A stretch of DNA of 64,000 bases from Rhodococcus sp. 14-2470-1b. Its GTDB lineage: Bacteria > Actinomycetota > Actinomycetes > Mycobacteriales > Mycobacteriaceae. Shown in pieces: positions 1 to 8,913 of this stretch. A model generated the notes under the pieces. That model had not been told where the DNA came from and searched no databases. It saw only the letters and a list, made by a program, of their open reading frames with translations. The DNA lies in the NCBI RefSeq assembly GCF_002259415.1, contig NZ_NPFY01000003.1, forward strand, positions 1 to 64,000, read 5' to 3'. The stretch's first letter is position 1. Each line of letters begins with the position of its first letter. Both the position numbers and the translations under genes were made by a program.

Positions 1-1
1 G

Positions 2-202
<201 letters not shown>

Positions 203-231
203 ACCGGCAGCGCCGAATCACAGGTGCCGAA

Positions 232-1533
232 TCACAGGTACTGCCCCGTCAATTCGGCTGCGCGCCAGCGTCCGTCGGCGATAGTGCGGAGCAGTACCTG
301 TGTCGTCACTGCAGTTCCGTGCTCCAACACTGCGCGTCGCACCGTTTCTCGCACGTCCGCCCCGGAGACCGCAGAAGCGAAGGACCGCGCCACGGTATGG
401 CAGTCCACAGCGTCGGCGCCGGGTATCGACGTCAGTATCCGACGCAGGATCTCGGCTGTCGCGGCGGTGTCCGGGTAGTCGATCTCGATGATCGCATCGA
501 ACCGAGCCGATCGCGTTGCGGCGGAATCGAGAGGCTTCGGATCGTTGGTCGACGCGATGGTCAGAACGTCGTCGTACTGCCGGGTGCCGTCGAGGACGGT
601 CAGAAATTCCGCCAACAGCTCGTTCCGACCGCCGCTTCCCCTCGTGCCGATGATCAGATCGAGATCCTCGAGGATGACGACGGTGCGTCCGAGATATCTG
701 GTCTCCTCGTAGATGGACCTCAGCGCACGAGATCCAGCGAGGGCGTCGACGATGATGACGGTGGCGTCTCCCATCAGCTCCCCGGCCACGACACGGCTGA
801 CGGCACTCTTGCCCACACCGGGAGGACCGGTCAGAAGCACTCCTCGGCTGGTTCCCAGGCCGAGCTGACGCATCAGGTCGGCGCGAGTGGTCACTGCCGC
901 GATATTGGTGTCCAGTTCGTTCCACACTTCAGCAGGCAACACCAGATTCGAGCGGTCCTGACGGGGTAGGTCGACGATCGCCAGGCCGAGTACAGGTTTC
1001 GCGGTCGCCTGAAGAACACGTCCTCGGAAAAAGTTTCGAGGACCGCGCGCTGCGGTCATCGTCTGCGCGAGCAGTGCCCTGCCCGCCTCGGCGTCGACCG
1101 TGCGGGTGTAGATGCGAAGCTCGAATTGGTCGTTCATGAACGACGCTTCCCTCAGGCACACCACGACGTCGATCGGTGCGAACGAGCCACCGACGAAGAA
1201 CACGGCAAGTTCCTTGGGCAGCGAAACCGACGTGCCGTCGATTTCCGTTCGCTCCCACGTCGGAGGACACGAATCCTCTGCGGGACCGACCGGAGGATTC
1301 CATGTCGACATGTCGTCCGCGAGGATCGCAGCCACTGCCGGACGCGTGGAGACCGTGAGGAGTTCGGTGGCGCAGACGACGTCGCCGCTCGACACTCCCA
1401 GTGAGGTCGAGACGAATGCGTCTGCCGTAGTAGCCGAGCGCGAGGCGCCGAGGAGCAGGTGTGCAATCGCGGCGACGGTGCGACGGACGGATTCCGGTTC
1501 ACCGGACAGGCTTTCGTGCACTTCTGATGTCAT
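232..1533 (-). CDS. AAA-family ATPase
   Basis: 433 residues from an ATG at 1533. The C-terminal half is a classical AAA ATPase module: Walker A GPPGVGKS at about residues 236-243, Walker B VVILEDLD at 285-292, a sensor-1 type stretch IASTND near 326-331 and an arginine-finger-like RSARFD near 341. The N-terminal 200 residues have no motif I can name and probably form a substrate or adaptor domain. This resembles the CDC48/FtsH/proteasome type of AAA domain, but there is no protease domain, no membrane segment and no second ATPase ring. The gene is divergent from the truncated sensor protein, with 170 bases between them. Substrate unknown. Confidence 0.85.
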   Translation of the reverse strand: MTSEVHESLSGEPESVRRTVAAIAHLLLGASRSATTADAFVSTSLGVSSGDVVCATELLTVSTRPAVAAILADDMSTWNPPVGPAEDSCPPTWERTEIDGTSVSLPKELAVFFVGGSFAPIDVVVCLREASFMNDQFELRIYTRTVDAEAGRALLAQTMTAARGPRNFFRGRVLQATAKPVLGLAIVDLPRQDRSNLVLPAEVWNELDTNIAAVTTRADLMRQLGLGTSRGVLLTGPPGVGKSAVSRVVAGELMGDATVIIVDALAGSRALRSIYEETRYLGRTVVILEDLDLIIGTRGSGGRNELLAEFLTVLDGTRQYDDVLTIASTNDPKPLDSAATRSARFDAIIEIDYPDTAATAEILRRILTSIPGADAVDCHTVARSFASAVSGADVRETVRRAVLEHGTAVTTQVLLRTIADGRWRAAELTGQYL

Positions 1534-1703
1534 GTGGGAGTCACGATTCTTTCACCACGCCGAGTACGTGGACTACTCCGCGTGCGCGAAGATCGCCAGA
1601 GTACTACATCGACAACACGGTCGCCCAGCCCATTTCCACGCGTCACCGACCGAGTAATCCCGTTTCTCAGAACGCTCTCAGCAGTCACGGTCATACTCGT
1701 GCA

Positions 1704-2657
1704 GTGATCCCCCGCGCAGCCCATCGCCCCACAGCGTTGACGCTGCACGGCCGTATCCGTGTTCTCACGATCAGTGTTGCGGCTCTCGCCGTCGCGGTCA
1801 GTGCGCTCGCCATCTACGTCGTCGCGGACCAGGCTCTTCGTGATCAGCTCGGTGACCGAGTGTCTCGCAACGCCAAAGCACTCATCACCGGAGCACAGTT
1901 GGGCGTCCCGCCGAACGCGTACGGTTTCGGCGTCAGCAGCCCCGACGGTCCGGCGATCAAAGTAGCTCTGGTCTCGTCGACCGGGGAACTCGTCACGTTC
2001 AACACCGAGTCCAAGCCGTTCACGAACTCGGCGGGTGTGCTCGACGCCCAGGAGCAGGCTGTCGTCGACGGGACGGCGCCTGATTCCCTCCGCGAGGTGC
2101 GCGGATACATGGTCGCGGCCGAGCGGACGACCACCGGCGAAACCGTCATGGTCGCCGAGTCACTCGAGTCCAACGATCCGCTGCTGGGGAAGTTGACGCT
2201 CGCTCTCGTGATGATCGGAGCATTCTTGGTCGCCCTGGCCGGAATCGCCGGTTCTGCTGTGGCTCGAACAGGGCTGAGACCGGTCAAACGTCTGCGCAAC
2301 GCCACCGAGCAGGTGGCGCGCACCGGCGACTTGGAACCCATCGTCGTCAGCGGAGACGACGAACTCGCGTCGCTGGCCACCAGCTACAACGAGATGCTCG
2401 CCGCGCTCACCGTCTCCGGCCGCCGGCAGAACAAGCTCGTCACCGACGCCGGCGAGGAGTTGATGGAACCGTTGCAGACATTGCGAGCGAAGATCGACAC
2501 CGTGATGGCACTGGACTCGGACGACCCGCCCGCGCTGTCCCCCGAGGAGCAGGACGAGCTTCGCGCGGGTGTCATGACCGACATGGACGTGATCATTCGG
2601 CTGGTCCACGATCTGGTCGATCAGGCCCGCGTCCAGTCGGAGGCGTCGCACTCCTGA
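1704..2657 (+). CDS. Truncated MprB-like sensor protein lacking phospho-acceptor His and kinase domain
   Basis: 317 residues from a GTG at 1704. The frame is open further upstream, but that extension is Arg-rich and unlike the rest. Order: short cytoplasmic tail; TM1 about residues 17-40; an extracytoplasmic domain of about 120 residues; TM2 about 165-188; a HAMP domain about 189-240 (TGLRPVKRLRNATEQV, then GDDELASLATSYNEML); and a DHp-like hairpin. Where MprB-type kinases have the pattern DASHELRTPL, this protein reads DAGEELMEPL, so Glu251 replaces the phospho-accepting His. The protein ends 66 residues later, with no ATPase domain before the next gene. It cannot autophosphorylate. It may be a signal-modulating partner of a real kinase, or a decayed paralogue that keeps an intact frame. 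Cell membrane. Confidence 0.8.
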   Translation: MIPRAAHRPTALTLHGRIRVLTISVAALAVAVSALAIYVVADQALRDQLGDRVSRNAKALITGAQLGVPPNAYGFGVSSPDGPAIKVALVSSTGELVTFNTESKPFTNSAGVLDAQEQAVVDGTAPDSLREVRGYMVAAERTTTGETVMVAESLESNDPLLGKLTLALVMIGAFLVALAGIAGSAVARTGLRPVKRLRNATEQVARTGDLEPIVVSGDDELASLATSYNEMLAALTVSGRRQNKLVTDAGEELMEPLQTLRAKIDTVMALDSDDPPALSPEEQDELRAGVMTDMDVIIRLVHDLVDQARVQSEASHS

Positions 2658-2666
2658 TCGACGCCG

Positions 2667-3164
2667 CTACCGTTCGATTCGATGCAGTCGAACGTTTCCG
2701 AGCGTCGAATCCTCGATGTCGGCGGTCATGTACGTACAGAACGGTTGCCGACGGCGGTCCGTGGGAGATCCTGGATTGAGCAGGCGCAGCCCGTTGTCGG
2801 CCGTGGTGTCCCATGGAATGTGACTGTGCCCGAACACGAGTACATCCGTGTCGGGATAGGCCGCCGCCATGCGTTTCTCACGTCCAGCGGCCTGACCTGT
2901 CTCGTGGACGACGGTGAGTCGGACGCCGTCGAATGTGACGTCTGCCCGCTCGGGCATGCGTGCGCGTAGGTCTTCGCCGTCGTTGTTCCCCCAGCATGCG
3001 ATCAGCCGTGTCGACGCGGCCTTCAGCGCGTCGAACAGGTCGACCTCGACCCAGTCGCCGGCGTGGACGACGACATCCGCATCTCGGACGGCATCCCAGA
3101 CTTGCTGGGGCAGAGCCCTCGCCCGCTTCGGCACATGAGTGTCTGCCAGCAACAGAAGTTTCAC
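2667..3164 (-). CDS. YfcE/MJ0936-type metallophosphoesterase
   Basis: 165 residues from a GTG at 3164. It has the full calcineurin-like metal-binding set: DTH near residue 8, GDW near 36, GNND near 58, a His in VVHETG near 88, and GHSH near 114. The size fits the single-domain YfcE family of cytoplasmic phosphodiesterases. Members hydrolyse phosphodiesters such as bis-p-nitrophenyl phosphate in vitro; the natural substrate is usually unknown and cannot be read here. It lies 67 bases downstream of dnaE2 on the same strand, so it may share transcripts with it, and it is convergent with the truncated sensor gene. Confidence 0.88.
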   Translation of the reverse strand: MKLLLLADTHVPKRARALPQQVWDAVRDADVVVHAGDWVEVDLFDALKAASTRLIACWGNNDGEDLRARMPERADVTFDGVRLTVVHETGQAAGREKRMAAAYPDTDVLVFGHSHIPWDTTADNGLRLLNPGSPTDRRRQPFCTYMTADIEDSTLGNVRLHRIER

Positions 3165-3231
3165 GCACTCCAGTGTGCACGCTCGGCGGTCGCGGGCGGG
3201 GAATCGTTATCGGACGATGCACGGTGGGTGT

Positions 3232-6200
3232 TCACCGGAAGTCCCTCGACTTGGATTGCACCCGCAGATCCAGAAGCTGCAGATGATCCGCCACCACGGT
3301 GGCTGCCCCTTCGGCGTTCTGTACCTTGCCTCGGATCAGCAATGCAGGAGCGGTGAGCGCAAGCTTTCGATACTTCGCCCACAGTCCGACCGAACACACG
3401 ACATTGACCATTCCGGTCTCGTCCTCCAGATTGACGAACGTGACTCCACCCGCTGTCGCAGGCCGTTGCCGATGCGTCACCGCTCCCCCGACGAGTACCC
3501 GGTCCCCATCGGGAATTGCCAACAGCCGATGCGCCGGAACCACCCCGAGGCGGTCGAGTCGATCTCGAAAGAACTGAGTGGGATACGAATTCGGCGATAC
3601 CCCCGTTGCCCATACGTCCGCGGACGCCAGATCGAGATCGCTCATACCGGGAAGCACTGGCGCGTGGGTCGATGCCCCGAGACCGGGAAGCAGATGCGGA
3701 CGCTCCCCTGCCGCAGCGCCGGCAGCCCACAATGCTTGACGACGAGTGGTCCCGAAACAGCCGAGAGCGCCTGCTGTCGCCAATGATTCGGCCTGGGCGG
3801 TGGACAGCTCCACCCGTCCGGTCAGATCGAGGAACGAGGTGTACGGGCCACCCAGTACCCGAGCTTCGACGATCTTCTCCGCGAGCGCCTGACCGATGTG
3901 GCGAACATCGGCCAGACCCATACGAATTTCGAGTCCACCACCGCACAAGTCCGCGTACCAGGAACTGGCGTTGACATCCGGTCCGTGCACCTGGACACCG
4001 TGACGCCGTGCATCGGCGACCAACGATTGAGGGGAGTAGAAGCCCATCGGCTGTGCCCGCAGCAGTCCCGCGCAGAACGCTGCCGGATGGTGCAGTTTGA
4101 ACCACGACGAATAGAACACGAGCGATGCGAAACTCTGCGAATGACTCTCGGGAAAACCGAAGTTGGCGAAGGCGGACAGTTTCTCGTAGATACGATCGGC
4201 AGCATCCCCGACGATTCCGTGCAGCTCACGCATACCGTCGTAGAACTTTCCGCGCAGTTCGTTCATGCGTTCCGGGGACCGTTTGGAACCCATGGCTCGG
4301 CGGAGTTGATCGGCATCCGCAGCACTGAAACCCGCGACATCGATCGCCATCTGCATGAGCTGTTCCTGGAACAGCGGAACTCCGAGCGTCCGATCCAGAG
4401 CCTTCTTCAACGACGGATGATCGAACGTGACCGGTTCGAGCCCGTTGCGGCGCTTGATGTACGGGTGAACGGATCCACCCTGAATGGGCCCCGGCCTGAT
4501 CAGTGCCACTTCCACGACCAAGTCGTAGAACTCACTCGGCTTCAGGCGAGGCAACGTCGCCATCTGCGCGCGCGACTCCACCTGGAACACGCCGATGGAA
4601 TCCGCTCGCTGCAGCATGTCGTAGACAGCCTTCTCGCTCAGGTCGATGTCCGCGAGGTCGATCCGGATGCCTTTGTGCTCGTCGATCAGATCGATCATGT
4701 AATGCAAGGCCGACAACATCCCGAGTCCCAGCATGTCGAACTTGACCAAACCCACCGCAGCGCAATCGTCCTTGTCCCACTGGAGAACACTGCGGTCGGC
4801 CATCGTCGCCCATTCCACCGGACACACGTCCGCAATGGGGCGATCGCAGATCACCATGCCGCCCGAGTGAATACCGAGATGACGCGGAAATCCTTCGATC
4901 TGCCGCGCCAGATCCAGTACCGGAGCAGGTATGTCGCTTCCCTCCTGATCACCGATGTTGGACCAACGGGTGACCTGCTTGCTCCACGCATCCTGTTGCC
5001 CCTGAGAGAATCCCAGCGCGCGAGCCATGTCACGCACCGAGGATTTACCTCGGTAGGTGATCACGTTCGCGACCTGCGCGGCGTACGTGCGCCCGTACTT
5101 GGAGTAGACATGCTGAATCGCTTCCTCACGCCTGTCCGATTCGATGTCGACGTCGATATCCGGCGGCCCGTCCCGCTCGGGTGCGAGGAATCGCTCGAAG
5201 AGCAGCTTGTTGGCAACAGGGTCCACGTTGGTGATGCCGATGGCATAACAGACAGCGGAGTTGGCTGCCGAACCTCGCCCCTGGCACAGAATGTCGTTGT
5301 CCTTGCAGAATTTCACGATGTCATGGACGACGAGAAAGTACCCGGGAAAACCCAACCGCTCGATGATGTCCAGTTCGTACTCGATCTGAGCGTGCGCCGC
5401 AGGATGTTCCGTCGGCGAGCCGTACCTGAGGCGCGCACCACGCAGCGCGAGATCACGCAGGTGACTGATCTCGGTATGTCCGGGAGGCACGTCGAACGGC
5501 GGAAGCTTCGGCGCGATCAAGTGAAGATCGAACGCGCACTCGCGACCGAGCCGGGCTGCGGCGTCGACCACACCGGGATGATGACGGAACAGCGCAGCCA
5601 TCTCCGCACCGGACCGAAGATGGGTACCACCGGTCGGTGCAAGCCATCCCGACGCCTCGTCCAAGCTGCTTCTGGCGCGCACCGCAGCCATCGCCATGGC
5701 AAGACGACGGTTCTCCGGCGTCGCGTAATGGGCCGCTGTCGTGGCGATCACCGGAAGGCGAAAGCGGGCGGCGGCGTCGAACAGCGCGTCGTTGCGCTCG
5801 TCGTCCTCCGGCAATCCGTGATGAGTGAGCTCGACGGTGACACGGTCGGCACCGAATCTGTCGACCAGGTCCCGCACGGCAACATCCATCGCGTCCCGCC
5901 CGCCGTCGTGCAGGGCGCGCCGCACGTGCCCCTTTCTGCACCCGGTGAGGATCTGCCAATGCCCACCCGCGGCATCGGACAACGCGTCGAAGTCGTATCG
6001 AGGCTTTCCCTTGACGCCACCGGCCAGATGCGCCGCCGCGATCTCCCTCGACAATCTGCGATACCCCTCCTGGCCGCGAGCGAGCACCAGAAGATGCGTA
6101 CCGTCCGGGTCGAGCTCACCTGCCCGCGACTTGTCCGTTCCCAACGACAGTTCGGCACCGAAGACAGTCCCCACACCCAGCGCCTTGGCGGCCTCGGCGA

Positions 6201-6519
6201 ACCTCACGACCCCGTAGAGACCGTCGTGATCGGTGAGGGCGATCGACTCCAGCCCGAGCCTCGCGGCCTCCTCCACCATCGTTTCCGGCTGGCTCGCCCC
6301 GTCGAGGAAACTGAACGCGGAATGCGCATGCAACTCCGCATACGGAGTTCCAGTCACGGGTGCCGAAGTGACCGACCCTTCGTACGCCGCACGTTTACGC
6401 GACCAGGCAGGGCTGTCACCGCCGTCGCCGACGATCTCGGGCTTGTCCGGCCGCGCAGGACGCCCCGACAGCACCCTCTCCATCTCCGACCACGTCGGTG
6501 GACCATCGTTCCAGCCCAT
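3232..6519 (-). CDS. dnaE2: Error-prone DNA polymerase III alpha subunit DnaE2
   Basis: 1095 residues. I chose the ATG at 6519 (MGWNDGPPTW). It matches the usual DnaE2 N-terminus and has a GAGGGG Shine-Dalgarno about 7 bases upstream; the longest frame (to 6612) would run through the LexA box. Domains: PHP domain (YAELHAHSAFSFLDGAS, LTDHDGLYG), polymerase catalytic core with PDIDVDIESDRREE, helix-hairpin-helix region, and a C-terminal OB fold (GGVTFVNLEDETGMVNVV). Family role: with ImuA' and ImuB it carries out SOS-induced mutagenic lesion bypass. Both partners are encoded at 11.5-14 kb of this window. The LexA box at 6581-6596 predicts DNA-damage induction. Confidence 0.95.
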   Translation of the reverse strand: MGWNDGPPTWSEMERVLSGRPARPDKPEIVGDGGDSPAWSRKRAAYEGSVTSAPVTGTPYAELHAHSAFSFLDGASQPETMVEEAARLGLESIALTDHDGLYGVVRFAEAAKALGVGTVFGAELSLGTDKSRAGELDPDGTHLLVLARGQEGYRRLSREIAAAHLAGGVKGKPRYDFDALSDAAGGHWQILTGCRKGHVRRALHDGGRDAMDVAVRDLVDRFGADRVTVELTHHGLPEDDERNDALFDAAARFRLPVIATTAAHYATPENRRLAMAMAAVRARSSLDEASGWLAPTGGTHLRSGAEMAALFRHHPGVVDAAARLGRECAFDLHLIAPKLPPFDVPPGHTEISHLRDLALRGARLRYGSPTEHPAAHAQIEYELDIIERLGFPGYFLVVHDIVKFCKDNDILCQGRGSAANSAVCYAIGITNVDPVANKLLFERFLAPERDGPPDIDVDIESDRREEAIQHVYSKYGRTYAAQVANVITYRGKSSVRDMARALGFSQGQQDAWSKQVTRWSNIGDQEGSDIPAPVLDLARQIEGFPRHLGIHSGGMVICDRPIADVCPVEWATMADRSVLQWDKDDCAAVGLVKFDMLGLGMLSALHYMIDLIDEHKGIRIDLADIDLSEKAVYDMLQRADSIGVFQVESRAQMATLPRLKPSEFYDLVVEVALIRPGPIQGGSVHPYIKRRNGLEPVTFDHPSLKKALDRTLGVPLFQEQLMQMAIDVAGFSAADADQLRRAMGSKRSPERMNELRGKFYDGMRELHGIVGDAADRIYEKLSAFANFGFPESHSQSFASLVFYSSWFKLHHPAAFCAGLLRAQPMGFYSPQSLVADARRHGVQVHGPDVNASSWYADLCGGGLEIRMGLADVRHIGQALAEKIVEARVLGGPYTSFLDLTGRVELSTAQAESLATAGALGCFGTTRRQALWAAGAAAGERPHLLPGLGASTHAPVLPGMSDLDLASADVWATGVSPNSYPTQFFRDRLDRLGVVPAHRLLAIPDGDRVLVGGAVTHRQRPATAGGVTFVNLEDETGMVNVVCSVGLWAKYRKLALTAPALLIRGKVQNAEGAATVVADHLQLLDLRVQSKSRDFR

Positions 6520-6580
6520 GACCATCCCCTCGTTCATCGAGAACTCGAACAGCACGTCCGAACAGAGGGGAAGACACCGT

Positions 6581-6596
6581 TCGAACGTGTGTTCTA
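6581..6596 (-). promoter_or_regulatory. LexA (SOS) box of dnaE2
   Basis: TCGAACGTGTGTTCTA matches the actinobacterial LexA consensus TCGAAC-N4-GTTCGA at 11 of 12 positions. It lies 61 bases upstream of the chosen dnaE2 start, between dnaE2 and the divergent transporter gene. This predicts damage-inducible transcription of dnaE2 and supports the shorter dnaE2 start. Confidence 0.9.
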
Positions 6597-6690
6597 TTAG
6601 AGCGCACGACACCGACAGAAATCAACGTGTCGTCTCCAGCCACTAGGCTCGCTCTGCGATCGCATGTAACTAGAGAGCTGGAGTGAGAAC

Positions 6691-8820
6691 GTGACACGTT
6701 GGGCTTCGTTCGTCGTTTCCCGTAAACGCTGGGTGCTCACCATCGCCATCGTGGCGGTGGCCCTCAGCGGGGTATGGGGAATCGGCGTGTTCTCCAAGCT
6801 CAGCGAAGGCGGCTTCATCGACCCGGGAAGCGAGGCCGCCGAAGTCAGCACACTCGTCGCCGGTCTCGGGCAACCGACACCGGACATCGTCGCCATCTAC
6901 ACCGCACCCGAAGGCAAGACGATCGACGACATCGCACCCGACGTCACAGCCGTGCTCGACGAGTTCCAGAACGAATACTCCGTCGAGAACGTCACGTCCT
7001 ATTGGACGGCGAACGCCGCAGCCAAGCAGTTCCTTCTGTCGAACGACGGCACCAAGGCGCTCGCCACCGTCACTCTCGGCCCCGACTCGGGCGTCACGTT
7101 CTCGACGTTCGGTGACCTGCCGCCGAAGCTCGTCGTTCCCGGTGTGACTTCGCAATTCGCCGGCGGATCGGTGGTGGGAGTATCTTTCAGCACCACGCTG
7201 CAGAGCGACCTCGTGCGATCCGAGGCGATCGCGATCCCCATCACCCTGGTGCTGTTGATCTTCATCTTCGGTGGCGTGGTCGCGGCCGCGGTGCCGGTGT
7301 TCGTGGGCATCCTCAGCGTCATCAGCGCTTTGGCAATTCTGCGTGTACTGACGGTGGTCACCGAGGTCAGCTCGTTCTCCATCAACGTCGCCTCACTTCT
7401 CGGACTCGGCCTGGCCATCGACTACGGACTGTTCATCGTCAGTAGATTTCGAGAGGAGATGCGCGCAGGCGTCGACCCGCAGAACGCCGCAGTTCGCACC
7501 GTGCTGACCGCAGGCCGAACCATCGTCTTCTCGGGGCTGCTGCTGATCTGCGCATTCGCGGGAATGCTGGTGTTTCCGCAACCGGTCGTCAAATCACTCG
7601 GATTCGGGGCCATGGCCGCCGTCGCCAGCGCGGCAATCCTGTCGCTGACGGCTGTTCCCGCCCTGCTCGCGATACTCGGTCATCGCATCAACTCGCTCAC
7701 CTGGAGCCGAAGCGCATCCGACCGCGGCGACGCGCGCGCACAGAAATTCTGGGGAGCCGTCGTCACCCGGGTGATGCGCACCCCCGGAATCGTCGCCGTC
7801 GTCATCGTCGCCGCACTACTCGTACTGTCCGCACCGATCCTCAAGGTCACGCTGGGAGAAGTCGACTACACCGCACTGCCTCAGAACGATCCGGCCCGCG
7901 TCGCCGTCGAGACACTGAACTCGGAATTCCCCACCACAGGCGAAGGCGCGACAGTAGTTCTCCGCGGCACCGATGGACAGAAACCCCAGGGCGCCCCGAT
8001 CGCGGACATCACCCGCCAAGCAGAAGCCGTCGACGGAATTGCCCGGGTCCAGTTCACCGGCTCCGCGGACGACTTCGTCGTCGTCCAAGCAACATTCAGC
8101 GAACCCAGCGAAGGCAAGAGCGAAGTCGAATCGACCAGTGACGCCGTCGCTTCCCTACGTCAGATGACACCGCCGGACGGCACCGAGATCCTCGTCGGAG
8201 GCTCGAGAGCTCTCGTCGACGACGGCAACGCAGCGATCGCCAAGTGGCTGCCGGCGATGATCGCGATCATGGTCATCTCGACGCTCATCCTGTTGTTCCT
8301 CGCCTTCGGCTCGATCGTCCTCCCCATCAAAGCGGTCCTGATGGCAGGGCTGAGCCTCGGAGCCACCTTCGGTGTGCTGACCTGGGTCTTCCAGGAAGGA
8401 CACGGCGCCGAACTGCTCGGCGTCACCCCGGCACCACTCGAAGCGACATTCGTCGTCCTCATCCTCGCCGTCGTCTTCGGCCTGTCCACCGACTACGAGG
8501 TCTTCCTGATGTCCCGAATGGTAGAAGCCAGAGCCGGCGGCGCCACAACGGAAGAAGCAGTGACCGTCGGCGCACAACGAACAGGACGCATCGTCACCGC
8601 CGCTGCCCTCATCCTCATCGTCGTCACCGGAGCATTCACCATCTCCGATCTGTCGATCATGAGATTCCTCGGCGTCGGAATGATCCTCGCCTTGATCGTC
8701 GACGCCACCATCATCAGAATGCTGCTCGTCCCGTCGCTGGTGAAACTGATGGGGGAAGTCAACTGGTGGGCGCCGGCATGGATGAAGAAAGTGCACGACA
8801 AAGTCGGTATCGGTCACTGA
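6691..8820 (+). CDS. MmpL-family RND transporter
   Basis: 709 residues from a GTG at 6691 with GGAGTGAGAAC just upstream. The architecture is two RND halves, each with one leading membrane helix, an extracytoplasmic porter region and a cluster of five or six helices. TM1 is about residues 14-34, the first cluster about 175-340 and the second about 525-690. Both halves carry the MMPL proton-relay type motif with an Asp-Tyr pair, GLAIDYGLFIVSRFREE and FGLSTDYEVFLMSRMVEA. The family exports lipids, siderophores or drugs across the inner membrane of mycolic-acid bacteria. The substrate cannot be told. No MmpS partner is next to it. It is divergent from dnaE2 and followed by the acrA1-like reductase on the same strand, but the 93-base gap holds a palindrome and a likely separate promoter. 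Confidence 0.9.
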   Translation: MTRWASFVVSRKRWVLTIAIVAVALSGVWGIGVFSKLSEGGFIDPGSEAAEVSTLVAGLGQPTPDIVAIYTAPEGKTIDDIAPDVTAVLDEFQNEYSVENVTSYWTANAAAKQFLLSNDGTKALATVTLGPDSGVTFSTFGDLPPKLVVPGVTSQFAGGSVVGVSFSTTLQSDLVRSEAIAIPITLVLLIFIFGGVVAAAVPVFVGILSVISALAILRVLTVVTEVSSFSINVASLLGLGLAIDYGLFIVSRFREEMRAGVDPQNAAVRTVLTAGRTIVFSGLLLICAFAGMLVFPQPVVKSLGFGAMAAVASAAILSLTAVPALLAILGHRINSLTWSRSASDRGDARAQKFWGAVVTRVMRTPGIVAVVIVAALLVLSAPILKVTLGEVDYTALPQNDPARVAVETLNSEFPTTGEGATVVLRGTDGQKPQGAPIADITRQAEAVDGIARVQFTGSADDFVVVQATFSEPSEGKSEVESTSDAVASLRQMTPPDGTEILVGGSRALVDDGNAAIAKWLPAMIAIMVISTLILLFLAFGSIVLPIKAVLMAGLSLGATFGVLTWVFQEGHGAELLGVTPAPLEATFVVLILAVVFGLSTDYEVFLMSRMVEARAGGATTEEAVTVGAQRTGRIVTAAALILIVVTGAFTISDLSIMRFLGVGMILALIVDATIIRMLLVPSLVKLMGEVNWWAPAWMKKVHDKVGIGH

Positions 8821-8844
8821 CCTCGCCCGCATCCCTGTCTTCGT

Positions 8845-8867
8845 GGACCGAACGTGACGTTCGGTCC
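8845..8867. repeat. Perfect 23-bp palindrome, copy 1 of a dispersed intergenic motif
   Basis: Arms of 11 bases (GGACCGAACGT and its complement) flank a single central G. The core GACCGAACGTnACGTTCG recurs twice at 24.8-24.9 kb. It lies in the gap between the transporter and the acrA1-like gene. It could be a protein-binding site or a short interspersed repeat. The one-base loop and lack of a T-run argue against a simple terminator. Confidence 0.7.
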
Positions 8868-8886
8868 GAAAGCAAGGGTGGCCGAG

Positions 8887-8908
8887 GAACTTACTATGAA
8901 GTAAGTTC
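8887..8908 (+). promoter_or_regulatory. Inverted repeat overlapping a likely -10 box of the acrA1-like gene
   Basis: Arms GAACTTACT and AGTAAGTTC (9 bases each, perfect) flank ATGA and end five bases before the ATG at 8914. The left arm and loop contain TACTAT (8892-8897), a fair -10 hexamer that would start transcription within about 10 bases of the start codon. An A/T-rich palindrome over a promoter core in GC-rich DNA looks like a repressor operator. The regulator is unknown. Confidence 0.55.
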
Positions 8909-8913
8909 GGGGG

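Noticed and set aside
2658-3231. A missing kinase domain for the MprB-like protein downstream, separated by a frameshift
   Set aside because: No HATPase motif in any plus-strand frame; the region is fully used by the phosphodiesterase gene on the other strand.
3898-6600. A 900-codon open frame on the plus strand
   Set aside because: Antisense shadow of dnaE2, with no recognisable motif.
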